A stretch of 64,000 bases of DNA from Litoditis marina (lineage: Eukaryota; Nematoda; Chromadorea; Rhabditida; Rhabditidae): positions 8,779,690-8,843,689 of the forward strand of contig OZ038440.1 in NCBI GenBank assembly GCA_964036275.1. The letters are read 5' to 3'. The notes beneath the pieces were generated by a model. It searched no databases, was not told the DNA's origin, and was given only the letters and a program-made list of their open reading frames with translations. A program made the translations under genes and the position numbers. The stretch's first letter is position 1, and each line of letters opens with the position of its first letter. This document shows positions 1 through 12,599 of the stretch, one piece after another.

Positions 1-600
1 ATTTCGGGACCAAGATGTCGTTCAGTGGGCGGCAGTACGGGGGTGACTGGATAAAGTTATGCGTAGAATGACTATGACATTGTACAATGGAACAACATCT
101 ATCGCGGAGAAAATAACTGACACGAACGAACTGAATATGGTGAGCAAGAAATGTGCCAAGTCCCGGGGGCCGCAACCATCGAACCGTAATGAGTTGTGCA
201 TTTCACGAGGTTCGAAATAGAAGTTTCTCAAAACAGAATCTCATAAATCTAAGGCTGGGTTCATGCCAATGTCAAACTTGTGAAACTTAACTATCGATTG
301 TCTACTCAATCGATAACTATGTTTTGCACAATTAGCGGTATGAACCCAGCCCCAACGACCGAGCCAATTGTGCACAATGAAGAGGTAGTACGGTGGCAAG
401 ACCAACTACTCGCTACTACTCTAACGTAACATAGAATCTCAGTTGTGTGACGCTATTCACAATCAACAACTACTCTGACAACACGAGAATGTGAACACTA
501 AATACCTACATCATGAGATTAGTATCAACAGTTTTGCTACGGAGAACGGTCAAACTGGGTTGTAGTTTGAGCATGCCCTGAGGCAATTTGAGTACACAAT
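1..600. other. 3' flank of the FERM gene, no further gene seen
   Basis: Downstream of the FERM stop codon. No canonical AATAAA was found on the minus strand in this stretch, so the transcript end is not located. It contains an inverted-repeat element at 253-351 and no ORF with recognisable similarity. Confidence 0.5.
253..351. repeat. MITE-like foldback element, about 45-base arms
   Basis: The left arm begins GGCTGGGTTCATGCC and ends ATCGATTG at 300. After a 6-base loop, the right arm begins CAATCGATAA at 307 and ends GGTATGAACCCAGCC at 351. The outer 12 and inner 8-10 bases pair almost perfectly and the middle pairs imperfectly. This is the form of a small non-autonomous foldback or MITE element. 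No target-site duplication is obvious. Confidence 0.7.
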
Positions 601-3600
601 CTACATAACCAATGGTGTTCTACTGGCGGGATAGGGCGGAGGAGGGGGGAGCACCACGGCGTTCTGCTGGCCTCGGAAACCGAACCTGAACATTTTAAAA
701 GTAAAACTATTATTTTCACGCTAGAGGAGAGCGAACGTAGAAAAAGTAGCACATAAAACACAGGTAATCAAAATAGTGTTATGTCCCAGGTACTAAATTC
801 CACAATTTTGCTAAGTCAGTCAGTCAACTTTGTACGATGGGAAAATGTTACTGTATCAGTTGAATGATGTTTTCTTTTCAGATTATTCATGATCAGGCCA
901 ACTCACGAGTTCTGATTGTTGTTTGGAGTCGGTCGAGGTACGCTGTAGGGGACGAACTGCACGGCGGAGTCCAGGTAGTAGTCGGCTCGAGAAGGTCCGT
1001 TCTGGGACAGAATTTGCACTGGAACATGATGCTATTGAAATAGTAATTAGTCAAGATGACGTTTTGAACACTGTAAATTTCATTGACTATTATTTTCGAT
1101 AGAACGAACAGCCCGAACTAAAACAATTGCAGGTTGTAAACCTCATTGCTACCAGTTTTAAAAGAAGCCTAGTATAGTTCTACACATTCCATGATTCTAC
1201 CAAACACACTGGTTGTAGGTAGATAGAATAGAATAGAATAAATTTATTCGCGATTTAACACATGACTTCCAGATCGTAAACATAAATGTATACTAGTGAA
1301 TGAACTTATTCCACAATATTAGTAAACTACTGTTTTTACCATCTATCCCAACCAAGGACATTTACCATTATATTTCCAATGAAATACGTGTTTCTACTCA
1401 CAGTTGGAGAGGTTGGCCGTGTTGATGTAGTCTGACGTGAGATCGGTGCAGGAGGAGGGTCGGCGGTTGTGGCTGAGCATGCCGTTCGACTCTCGCCACA
1501 GACGCTGCATCAACGGGAAGTCGCGTAGTCGTTCCGAGGAAAGACCGTCCTAAACCGAAAAGATCAGTTTGGGACGAAAAACAATAATAGAATTAAAATT
1601 CAACGATAAAAAGTCTGTATAGAGTTATAGGCGGATAATGTTGTTTGAAATAGCCTAAGCGAATATTTCAAACAACATTATCCGCCTGAGTTTTTTTTAA
1701 ATTATAACTTATTGAACGTCACATTACTAAATAACGTTTGTCCAAGATAAGTGACAGTTTTTTTTTCTGACCAAGATACTATTTTTTGAGGTTTTTGGCG
1801 ATCACACCTCAGTAAAACTCACATCATCAATGAAATAACTTCCATCGGGCTTGGTGGTGAATTGTGTGGGAGTGGCCGAGGCTGGTGGGAAGGAAGCCTG
1901 ACCGCCGGGTGTCTCGGCAGCTACTGGACCGGGTGGGGGAGGGACGCCGTGCATTCTAAACACAGATTATAATAAACTATTCATTCAAGATTCCGATTAT
2001 AATGAACTGTTCATGTGAGATTCAGCACGTCACTAGAGTACCAAAAATGCACTGAAATTATGAAATTGCTCTGAAGGTAGATGTTGCATAAACATTAAAT
2101 TGTAAATCATTGAATCCAGCATCATGATTCTATGACCAATAATTAAACGAAGAGTTTGAAATCTAGAAGTTGACCGATATTTTCTGTGTACGTGATTTTT
2201 TCTGTTGTCTCACCCCGTGTTCTGCATGACTGGCATTGGCGCGGCGACCGCCCGATTGTACGGCGGCGGATCGCGAGATTTAGGCCGCGGAGTGTTCATG
2301 GACTGGGCATGGTGCAGGCTCGGTGGGGGCTGCACGTAGTCCTCGGTCGGACTCTGGAATGATATTTGATTACATAACAGTTATAATACTTTATGAATCG
2401 GCGAATAATTAATTGAAGTAACCTGGTTGTACCTTTTGAGAGATGAAGAAATCAACAATTGCTTTCAACACATTAGAGCTAACACAATAGCGTTTCTTTC
2501 AATCAGCTTACAAAAACCTTTTTTGTCGACATACTGGCTATAAATATTCAACCAGAAAAAAAGGACTACATTTCTAAAACGTACACTTCGTTGGTACCCA
2601 TTCGCGATGTGGTAATGAGCCGGCATCGAGTGAACCCTGTTGATGCTGTTTGCCATTCGGTTCGCGCCCGAGTTTGCCCGTTTCGTGAACAGTCGCGGCC
2701 CGTTCGCCGGGGTCGGAGACTCTAGCAGAGCGTTGAAGACGGAAGGGTGGGTCCAGAGCTGGAACCAATGAGAGTTCTTTATTAGTTTTAAACATCAATT
2801 CATAAGTTATCAATTTGTCTCTCACTTGATTGTTATACAGTGTATTGATGAACTCATTATTATTATCATTTTAATGACAGAACTTTTAAAACATTATAGA
2901 ATGATGAGAGTGTTGAAGATATACAACACTATTGAGTTTGATTACAATCACGGAAAAGTGTATTAAGCAAAGACTCTGTAATTGACCAAATTCATCAAAC
3001 TTGAAACAAATTTGACGAATACAAAAGAAAACACAGTGTAGAGAATGAATTAGATTCGGAAGAACAATTCTGGAAACTGACATCCGAGTCTATTCTTGGC
3101 TCGCTCCGGGCCTGTCCACTAGTCAGTCCATGCGGCTGCAGCTGTTCCGGTGTCATCATGCCGCCTACTGTAGTCCAACGCGGCTTGCCATTCGGGGACA
3201 CCGTTCTGAAACATGGAGATATTGTCTTTTCGAATCATTTAAATTTCAAAGAAACTTATTATATCTTGTAGCTGAGCAGTTTAAATAGTTGATTCAACCA
3301 ACTAACGCAGTTTTTAAGAAAAACTGAATCTGACTACCAAACTTACCAATCGGTTTTAGTGTTTTTGATCTACCAGTTCCTAGTAGTTTTCCAGTGACTT
3401 TCTTCTTACCTTTGAGTGGTGTTATCGGTTACATCCCCTAAACGTCGCTGTGCCTGCGGGATGCCGGTGGAGCGTAGATCATGAAGGGAAATCGACGCCA
3501 GCGATGGCATGATTGACCGTAACGTTGAGTCGGCATCGTCCTCTGATCTAGCCATGTTCTGTAAGCAGGGTAATGTGAGCTTTTTTCTGTGAACATCGTA

Positions 3601-6600
3601 GAATTTGTCTAGGTGTTCACAATAAATTCTCCACTATAAACTTTTTTGATTCTCTGCGTTGTTACCAAAGTGGTGGTACATCGTGCGAATTCACAACCTT
3701 CGTGAATCATCTCCTTTTTAATAGAAGTGAGTGAAATGTGTAATATAGTTACAAGAGTTCAACTAGTTTCTTTTAATGTTATCAAAAAGAAACTTTTTAC
3801 ACACCTTCTCATGATAGAAACTGTTGAGAACTGTCTCGGGCAGCATTTCGTTCGACTGTTGAATGGAGTTACTCCGGGAGCCACCAGATGAGGCGTATTG
3901 AAGATCAGGCTGAAACAACAAGTTTCGAAGATTTTGAATAACTTTGCAAATGAAAGAAGAGTATTGTGCACCACCACAAATTGAAGATTATGCACTTACA
4001 ATAAAGTACAATAGAAGATGAACATTTTGAGAAGGTAAATGAGAAACACGAAACTTAACACACTAGCAGTCCTTTTCTGTGCGAGAGCCCGTTAACACCG
4101 CATCAAACTTACCAGGAATGTCATGTTGCCGAACGCGGCAGCAGCTGTCCCACTGATTTGATCTGTCAGGCCATGTTCTTCCAGCTTCGAATTGAAGTTG
4201 AAGTCGACTGGCGCCGCCTTTCCACCGAATTCCACGGTTTGTGAGGCAGAATCAACGGAAGACGGCCGTCTGTACAAAAGATACTATTCAGGGAAAGATG
4301 GTGCATAATAGAAAGCAGTTTTTGGAAAAGATGGGACACATGTACTACTTTATTCCATGATAGCTCCTTTTTAGGGTTTCACATGTTTTGGGTGAATTGA
4401 CGTTTGACTAGCAGATATACAACATATTTGATCCTAAAAGGACAATTTGATACTATGTATTATCATGTATATATGTATTACACTTTCTAGACGGAAGTAA
4501 AGGGTGATGGTTTTCAAAAAGAAAATATCTAAACAATCATCGAAGAACGATTCGAGCACAATGCTGTGTTTTTCTTTGGAAGCATACTGTAGAAGTCAAC
4601 CTAGGTATGACAAGCACTATACTCACACGTTCGGTTGATCAAAAGAAGTCTGGTGAGCGAGTGGTCGGAATTCGAGTTGCATGTGACCGGCATCCAGTGA
4701 CACCTCCTTTCTCACTTCCGTCTCACTCGTTTTACTCGACTGACTGGCGGCCCGTTCTTGACGAATACCTGAAATGGAGTTGAACATAGATTATAAAAAA
4801 ATAGGAAAGTATAAAGAGAACAGTACAAGGGATCGTGAAAAACTATATTGCGAAAACCTGCAAACTAACAAAGTGACGAGAGAAATTCTCATTCACCAAC
4901 TGACTATCATACAGATACCATTAGCTAGGATAGGAAAAAGCGCCCACATTGAATATGTATCGCTAACTAGAGAAACGCTGTGGCATCAATCTCTTCGAAA
5001 TTGGCATCATTTATGACTTACTTTCTAGTTCCATCTTTTCGATTTTCAGTTCCAGGTTGGAGTCGAGTTTGACGCGGACCCGATGTTTTGAGCTGACCGA
5101 CCCGTGACCTCGGTCCCCATTACTACTCACAGATTCGTGTAGCAGAGAATCGTTGTCTGTAAGAGTAAACCAGTTCAAGAGTTTGTAATTCCGGACAGTT
5201 TTGTGTCCTAAAAACTCCATAGTATACATAACCCGAGACCGTGGTTAAATTTGTGAAAAAGTTCACTCTAAACAGCCTTGCTCCATTTGGTTCTAGTTCA
5301 ATGTTCCATGAAACCATTGCAGTATAAGGTTGTCTCTTAACGTGACAATGACCGTAACGTAAAGTAACCAACGTCATCAATTCGGTGAAAACATTGTCAC
5401 AAACATAGAGACAAACAACTGACCATTGTCTAGCAGCGATACGGCACCGCCGTTCGAGGCAGATGATCGATCGACGCTTTTTTCGAGAAACGGCTGCGGT
5501 AGCGGGGCGATGCGGGCGGTCTGGTGGGACAGAACCAGCAGGGTCTGGTGCACGGCTCGGCACAATTCCAGCAGGTACCTGGGATTGAAAAATGATAATA
5601 ATGTTAATACTTACTTTAAAGTTGTCAAAAACTCGATTCTAGTATTGTCTGTTGAATGTACAATATTCATTCTAGACATTACACTATGCTCGACAAAAGC
5701 GAACTACGAAAAATAATGAAAAGATCAGAGTGTTCACAAAACTTCTAAAACAGATCTTACATCTACTAATCTGAAAACAATACTGAAAAGAGTAAAATAG
5801 GACCTCAGAAACTAAAACAATGTTCACCTCGCTTTGCTCTCATTCTGTGCATAGAGTGACATTTTGGTGCCGTCTGCTCCGACAATGGTGAGCTTCTTCC
5901 GATCAAAAGACAATCGTGTCACCTTGCTCCATGACAATGACCGCAGGGGCACCCGTTCCCCATCCTCCCCAATGTCACACATCTCAATCCCCCTGAAAAA
6001 AACAGATGAACTGAATAGTAGTGGTCATTTACACAATAACAAGTCTAAACTGTACAACCCGTGCCATTTTGGTGAGTATGTAGTTTGATTTCGGTTCGAA
6101 ATTGACGAAATACGAGAGTTATGATGTGCCTGCAGATTAAACCACAACTCAGACATGGCCGGCGTGATACAATGTGAGTATACTAAATGAACGAATTAAC
6201 AATTGAACATTCTATCAAACGTTTCAAGTGAATGAGTATGCAAATAATTCCCAATGACGTACTTTGCATTGACACCGAGCACGGCGTTGTCGACGCTGTC
6301 CATTTTGTGCCTCCGCAGTCCGTACAGATGACAATTCAACGCAAACGGAGACCTGAAATAAAAAAATACAGTCTTTTTTCACTTCTACTCACACGCCTAC
6401 AGTATGAACACAGAACGTACAGGTAGTGTTAGTTGCGGATTCCAAACAAAAGCAGGTTTCTCCATAATTTTCAATAAGAAATTTCATTGATATTACCTGC
6501 TAGCTTCGAGACAGAACTTCGTCATGGCCTCAATTCTGCTGACGTCTTTCAGGTCTTCTGAAGCGGCTGGCATGAACTTCCTGATGTACTCCAGACCCCG

Positions 6601-9600
6601 CACGTCAATCACCCACATGGGAAAGAACTGCTCGGCTCGAAAATAACTGAAAAGCAAATAACAAGTTAACAGAGAGAAACATTTACACAGGTGGATTCTG
6701 GGTTTTTGTATAATTTTTTTCAATGTCATATTTACTTTACATTTCTGCAATGTGTCACACTCACTTTACTCTGTCACTTTTTTTTGTTTCCCAAAAACAT
6801 CGTATTAGAAAATCAGAAATAAAAATCTGGTCCTTTCGTTCAGTATTTGGTTGGAAACACCCTGTCATTAATCATTAATTATCGATAAAACAAAGAACCG
6901 AAATAAGAAAGGATTTAATCGAGACTGAAGGTTGCAGTATACTGTAACCTATAGCAAACCATTTTGGTAACTCATATCATCCAAAATCAGGAGCTCAAAT
7001 AGTCATTCTTTCTGAAACATAACCAATAGTGTAACTAAACAATGACTATGTGTTACAATGAGCCAAAGTGAGGTCATATCTCAGCACATGTAACATTATC
7101 AGCAGAAACTTGCTATGAGACTTGGTATGGTTTCTCATGGACGCCTAAAGGGATTGTACCCAGCCGCTCAGCGCTGTGGGCGCGACTCATGCCACTGCGC
7201 CAACGAAAGGTATACGTACCCTCCGGGATTGTCTCCTTTGTCCACCTTCAGGGCGAGGGATGCCATTTCCCAACATCGTTCCTCGGAAACACTGTGGCTG
7301 CCTGCCCATTGGTCGAGAAAATTGTCCTTGAGTTGAAGATAGTAATGCTCCAATGCTCGCGGACACCTGGAATTGCGCATTTTATGATTCTACGACCAAC
7401 TTAGTTACAATTTGTTGTTTTTTTACTACTTATGGCAGTTTCCCATCATAGTGTTTGTTATGTCTTAGTTCATTTGTATAAACAACATTTTACGAGAAAT
7501 TCAATGACTTCCTGTTCACTTAAAACACAAATTTCATTGTGATTTAATAGTTTGTCAGGTTGGCAGCCTTCTCTATCACATCATGCTATCATGAAAAACT
7601 AGTTTCGTCTCCCTGCCTAAATCTATGTGTCTCTCTCCATGTTGCTTCTCTCCCCCCTGATGGAATGTGCGAAAAGAAGAATAAATCGAGCGACCCAGTC
7701 AAGGACATATCATTCCAACTATCATATGCGATTTGCAAAAGATTTGACAATAACTCCCAGACAACTAAAACTATAGTAAGTACTTAAATAGTCACGAGAA
7801 ATGTGTAGGAAATGGAGCACCGTAACAAGCACTGTACTTTCACACGTGTTAATGTTTTCTGTCATTATATTTACGCATGTAAGAAAATGGGTGAAGGTTT
7901 CAGGAATTCAGTTCGTCTACCCCAGGTTTTATCATGTATAATGGAAACGTGAAAAACACAACTCACGTTATTAACCGCACTTGGTCAATGTATACTCGGA
8001 CTCGGAAATACAGCACCAGTAGCGGCCTATTTTCGGTGCTGCGGTTTTGCTGAAACGGTGTACAGTCAAAAAATGTTGTCAGATTGTCAATTGTTATCCC
8101 AAGCTATGAAATCACTTCAAAACGTAACGAATGGAGTTCGTGTTGTAATGACAGCAAGAGCGTGATAATACGAATCTCAATTTCATTGTATGCTGAGGTT
8201 AAAGATGGTTTTCTTATCCATATATGGTCTTTATCTTTTGTGTGTGGAGTCAATACACACCGAGTTGTGTTCTACTCTGTGGTTTGTCGAGAATGACGTG
8301 TCATCCAGCCAAAAAAGATTGATAACATTCATACACGCACTCACTGGTAGTGAAAACTCTTGAAAACCTTAGTAACTGGATAAAATGTTTTATTAGCTTT
8401 GTTTTTGGCGTTCACAATTACTTAATTACAAAAGTACGTCATTCATTATGTTTGTCTATTTTAAATTCATAAAATTGTTTATTATCTCTTTGATGCTGGT
8501 CAATTTAGCAGAAATCTTCGGAAATTTGTATATTTTCGTCATTATTTTGACCTTTGATGAATTAGCTGGCTGGTGCTCATAGATATGAGACGATAACTAT
8601 CGCCATGGCGTCCCAAAAACAAGAGGAATTCGAAAAAGTGTCCGATCGGCCAGATTTAGCTGCGAGATAGCAGAAACACGTAGAAAGATTGTGAGATGGA
8701 CGAATGTGTGTTACGTAAGAGATGAGCGCAGAAAATTAGAAATGAATCTCTATAGACTGAAGCAGTGAACAACACACAACGTGGAATGGAAACCTACTAA
8801 TGTTACGTTTCGAGATGGTAGTCACTCTTCAAAGCAAAACTCTCTCCCTCTCACTCCTGCCACTCTCAAATCTCACTATCTCTCCCTCCCCTCCCTCTCC
8901 CTCTCTCCTTGGCTCTCGATCTGTGCCAACTTTCAATCCAACCTTCTGAACCACCCGAACTTTCCCCACGAAAACACAGCAGTTTGATTAGCTGAACCCC
9001 AAACGTACCCAGTTTGAGAATCGAGGCTGTTTCGGAGCGTACTTGACGATTTTCTGCGCAGGATCGAGAAAAAAGTACTCGTGTCGCGGTTGGTCACCAC
9101 CTCAAAAAACAAGGTTAAAAACACAAAGATTGGGTACTCTTTGAGAAACGTAGACAATTTCTATAAAATTATGGAAAAAAAGGATGTAGTTCTGTCTTCA
9201 ACAAATTAAAGAGTGAACACGAACAAAATAAAGATAAAATTGAAATTTAAAGTGAACTTTTCAATTGAACTATAACGTTTTCATACAAGTAAGTTATTGA
9301 TTTTATTCATTATTTTTTTTCCGAATAGTACTAACCTATTCCCTCCGTAGGTTGTCGAAGCGCCAGGCCAAACAGCTTATCCTCCGTAATTTCGAGAATT
9401 TCGCCGCATTTCCACAACACGTCGTGAACTCGCGTTTTGGGCTGAAAAGGGTGGTCACGTACAGTCGTTGTCGTTCCTAAGTGGACTTACTCTGATACAG
9501 AAACTTTATAAAGGGTCCACATGAAAGAATAACGAAAAAGAGGTCAATTTGGACAATTTTAGATGAGAAAAGCTGTAAAACCAGACGATGCGAAACCAAA

Positions 9601-10292
9601 TGTTCAAGTGCAGAGTTTCATATTAATGTTACAAATTCAAACGAAATAACAAAAAGTATAAACCTACGTTGACAACGATGACGAGGTTCTCCTTGGACAG
9701 AGTCTGTACTGTGACGTAGCTCTGTCCCGGTCGAATATTGTGGACCGAGGGAGAATGAACCGCGGGACCTGGAATGAATAAATATACGGGCGGAATAGTT
9801 GAGTTTTAGTTTGAACCCGATACACGCTATAGTTTACGAAATTCAATCAAAACACCGCGGGATTAAACTACAAACGCGGCGAGATAGGGTAACATAGACC
9901 GTATACGCTTTTTCGGTACAAAATCTTATATGTTCTAAAGAAATATATCGTTCTTGCTGCGGATGATGATGGTGCTTTTTCTTTTCACATGCACTCCTAC
10001 TGTATGAATATAAAACTTGCTGTGCTATTTTCACGTGGAAACATTTTCAGAATATTAGATTTGCGTCAATATTACTCCGAAAAATAGGTCGATGTTTGTG
10101 TTACAATACAGTAAGGAAACTAAAGTAGAAAAAATTTAGGTAGAAAAATGCTCAATCTCAAACTGGTTACCTGCGGTACTCGAAGATGGTTGCAGAAGGT
10201 GGTGAGGTAGCCGAGCTGGGGCAGCTGTGTGCGATCTGCTCGAGCTCGGAGTCGAGCTGGACGAGTCCATTACCTGTTCATCAATTCCAATA
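601..10292 (-). CDS. FERM-domain protein with PPxY tail, Expanded/FRMD6-like (22 exons)
   Basis: Seen: 22 minus-strand exons that join in frame: 10292-10171, 9768-9668, 9441-9336, 9100-9009, 8049-7967, 7366-7220, 6646-6497, 6352-6263, 5992-5828, 5578-5424, 5156-5022, 4768-4627, 4269-4113, 3909-3805, 3558-3410, 3205-3082, 2758-2585, 2353-2214, 1955-1823, 1549-1402, 1018-907, 685-601 (TAG). From the ATG at 10270 the product is 930 residues: a short Ser-rich leader, a FERM domain (about 47-365), then a long Ser/Pro-rich tail with PPPY at 754-757 and PPPPPY ending at 921. Known: FERM plus PPxY is the plan of Expanded-type cortical Hippo regulators, which bind WW-domain partners at the apical membrane. 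Inferred: a membrane-cortex scaffold. The start is uncertain because the frame stays open for seven codons upstream of this ATG to the acceptor at 10293. A PTPN14-like origin is less likely: no phosphatase domain is present before the stop. Confidence 0.8.
1220..1245. repeat. GAATA-type microsatellite
   Basis: A short AGAATAGAATAGAATA run in an intron of the FERM gene. It is a simple pentanucleotide repeat. Confidence 0.75.
1629..1687. repeat. Perfect 24-base inverted repeat in an intron
   Basis: The arm at 1629-1652 (AGGCGGATAATGTTG..., ending GAAATA) is an exact reverse complement of 1664-1687, with an 11-base loop. It lies in the intron between the exons ending at 1823 and starting at 1549. 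The lack of mismatches suggests a recent foldback or selection on RNA structure. Confidence 0.85.
5424..9768 (-). other. FERM domain exons (F1-F2-F3)
   Basis: Nine exons from 9768 to 5424 encode the FERM domain. F1 contains HDVLWKCGEILEI and EYFFLDPAQKIVKYAPK. F2 begins LYFRVRVYIDQVRLI, continues HYYLQLKDNFL, then ASLALKVDKGD, and ends with FFPMWVIDVRGLEYI. F3 (PH-like) holds LSWSKVTRLSFDRKKLTIVG, with YLLELCRAVHQT as the last helix. The HEYFFLDP...KYAPK and FFPMWVI...GLEYI stretches resemble Expanded/FRMD6 more than band 4.1 or ERM proteins, judged from memory of those families. All exon phases agree across the junctions. FRMPD-type proteins are the main alternative. Confidence 0.82.
8837..8912. 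repeat. CT-rich tract
   Basis: A degenerate TCTCTCCCTC pyrimidine run on the plus strand in an intron of the FERM gene, just downstream (minus sense) of the exon 9100-9009. Low-complexity DNA. Confidence 0.7.
9799..9920. repeat. Dispersed CAAACTACAA-type repeat, copy A
   Basis: Resembles the copies at 15541 and 15803. It has a TTTTAGTTTG...CGATACACG left part, then AAACTACAAACGCGGCGAGA followed by TAGGGTAACATA and a GTATACGC tail. It lies in an intron of the FERM gene and is somewhat diverged from the other copies. Confidence 0.7.
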
Positions 10293-11839
10293 CTGAAACA
10301 GGGGAATGAGTGCGGATCATGAAGAAAATTATGGGCCTACTTTAATGAACATAACTCGGTGAAGGAACTAATGATAGAGAGTGAATACTCGATACATATT
10401 TGTGATATTGAATAGTTCTAAACAGTGTATTTTCTCGACTGTACTGTGTACATGAATTCATGAATCTGATCTCAGGAATATATTTCACGACAACGTAGAA
10501 AAGTGATAGAAAATTACACAAATTGAAATGAAATGCATTCTGAAGAAACTCATGAACAACGGACAAATGATGCAAATGTGCAAATCGACAATGAAATTTC
10601 ATTGTAAGACTTGAATCACTTCTTATCATGATGTTGAATCACGGAATCCAACTGCTTCAAAAAATGTGCATGATTCATACCATCAAATATTTTTTCCGGA
10701 AGCTGGAGAAGGAAAATTTTGACTGGTAAACATGATCAAGATGCAGACAACGAAGGTCAAGTTTTGAAGAAACTTTTAGTAGAAAACACAATTGTGAGTA
10801 GAAATAATTCTGGTTCTCGTTCTGTTATCATGCGCGAGCAGACTGAGAAATGCATCTCGATACTGTAATATTGTTACAACACTAGAAAAACGAATTGGAG
10901 AATTTGCCGATTGACGTGGGGTTTGGAAGAATGTAAACAAGATCACATCGATTTCAAACAATCGGCTTCGTAAAGGTCATCAAAACAAGATCGAAAATGA
11001 GAATGAGAGACGAGGGGAATAAAACGGTTTCACAAAGAGGAAATACGTGTTTAATATTATTTAAACACCGCCATTTTTCGAAACTGTTCTCAAACTGATC
11101 TAATCTTATGTTGTAGTATTGATTTTCGTGGAACTTCAAAAATGTTCACAAAAAGTTACGGCACAAGCTTTGAGCACGACTAAAATTTTTTGAGCTAGAG
11201 CCAAAAAGTTGCTCGTTTTCACACAATGAGCCCTGTTTTCGGCGGATTTCAAGAAGCGAGTCAAAAGCAAACATTACGCACGCTACTCTACGTGGAGCTT
11301 AGCGGGGAAGGAGGTGCACGCAAAAAGTAGTTGGAACGAAAGACAAACAGAACGATGATTGTGGTGTTTACAACTTTAGTTGATGATTATTGGCATCAAA
11401 GAACATTCGCAGTACATTGAGAACCATGAATGCATCGCTCTATAATGGTTTTCCGGAGTCCTCTAAACGTGAACTTCAGTAAACGATGTGTAAGAAATAT
11501 TTTAGCGTATTCAAGAAAAATATTGAATTATCACGAACATTATATCACGATAATAAATATATAGTAAGTAACTTAAAACTATAAAACATAACTGCAATCT
11601 CGTTTCCAGGCAAAAATAGAACTGGCGCCGCAATCAGCGACTTTGTTTGGAAATTCAGACAGTGTAAACTGCGAAGAAGGTGTTACAACTTGGACAAAAA
11701 AGCACTATTTTTCTAAAAACTCTGAAATTTTCGTTATTTTTCTTAGAGGCGTGAGATTTCAAATATCATGAAACAACTGGGGAGTAGTATACATTTTCCC
11801 CCACCCTGGTCGAAAATGGGTTGAAAACGGCCCGTACTA

Positions 11840-12130
11840 CAATCGCCCCCCACCTTTGGGGGGCGATTATACACCATGCTTATTTACTGCAGGCTTGGGT
11901 TGAGTGGGGGGTGATTGTTCATCAGTTCCGGGTATGTACTATCACCCCCCCCCCCCCCCATTTTGTATTGTGGGGGGTGATTGTTCATTGTCGAAGATGT
12001 ACAATGTCCCCCCACCCATTTACCAATTACCCCCCACCTTCGCGCGATTTTTCTAGGATTTCAACTAGGTGGGGGGTAATAGTACCACGAGGGGGGTGAT
12101 TGTTGGGTGAGGGGCGATTGTTCATTTTTC
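11840..12130. repeat. G-rich repeat array, unit about GGGGGGTGATTGTTCAT
   Basis: Repeated GGGGGGTGATTGTTCAT-like units occur near 11909, 11970, 12090 and 12108, with variants GGGGGGCGATTATACACC and GGGGGGTAATAGTACC. Complementary CCCCCCACC blocks and a 15-base C run at 11945-11959 are mixed in. Units point in both directions, so hairpins and G-quadruplexes are both possible. Confidence 0.75.
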
Positions 12131-12599
12131 CCAACAACTGGAACTGAGTTTTCGGCTCAATACTTTATAGTAATGGATGCAAAATATTGGCCCTTCTGTA
12201 TACTTACTTATCGATTATGTCATCTTTACGATTAGGTTAACTACGTCGTCGAAGGACAGTCGTAAATAACCTACAACAAAAACTTGTCTAGAAAACTAAT
12301 ATTTTGCTATATCTCTAATTATGTAATCATAAATGCCTGAACATGAATAAATTCAATGAAGGTACATTGTGTACAGGGTGAGCGATAGGAAAGTAGTAAG
12401 GGTAATTTGTACGAATTGAACCCGCGATCGAAATAATGTGGGCAAGTTCTATCGAACAGAGTAACATTCCTTTTTTGTTTTCTAGACATTGTTTTCTTTC
12501 AGTTCCACATTCAAGTGTAGAGTAATTGAATCAATCATTCGTTTGAAAGTTGTCGGTCAATCAATATCGAGAAAAATTACATTCGCGAATTAGGACGGT

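Larger units (their letters stand above)
601..2353 (-). other. C-terminal tail exons with two PPxY motifs and a hydrophobic C-terminus
   Basis: Five exons (2353-2214, 1955-1823, 1549-1402, 1018-907, 685-601) encode a low-complexity tail. The first carries RDPPPYNRA and the last carries LPPPPPYPASRTPLVM followed by TAG at 603-601. PPxY motifs bind WW domains such as those of Yorkie/YAP, Kibra or Nedd4 ligases (family knowledge). The terminal -L-V-M has the hydrophobic-x-hydrophobic form of a class II PDZ ligand, which is only suggestive. Other segments are rich in Ser, Asn and Pro with no fold visible. Confidence 0.75.
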
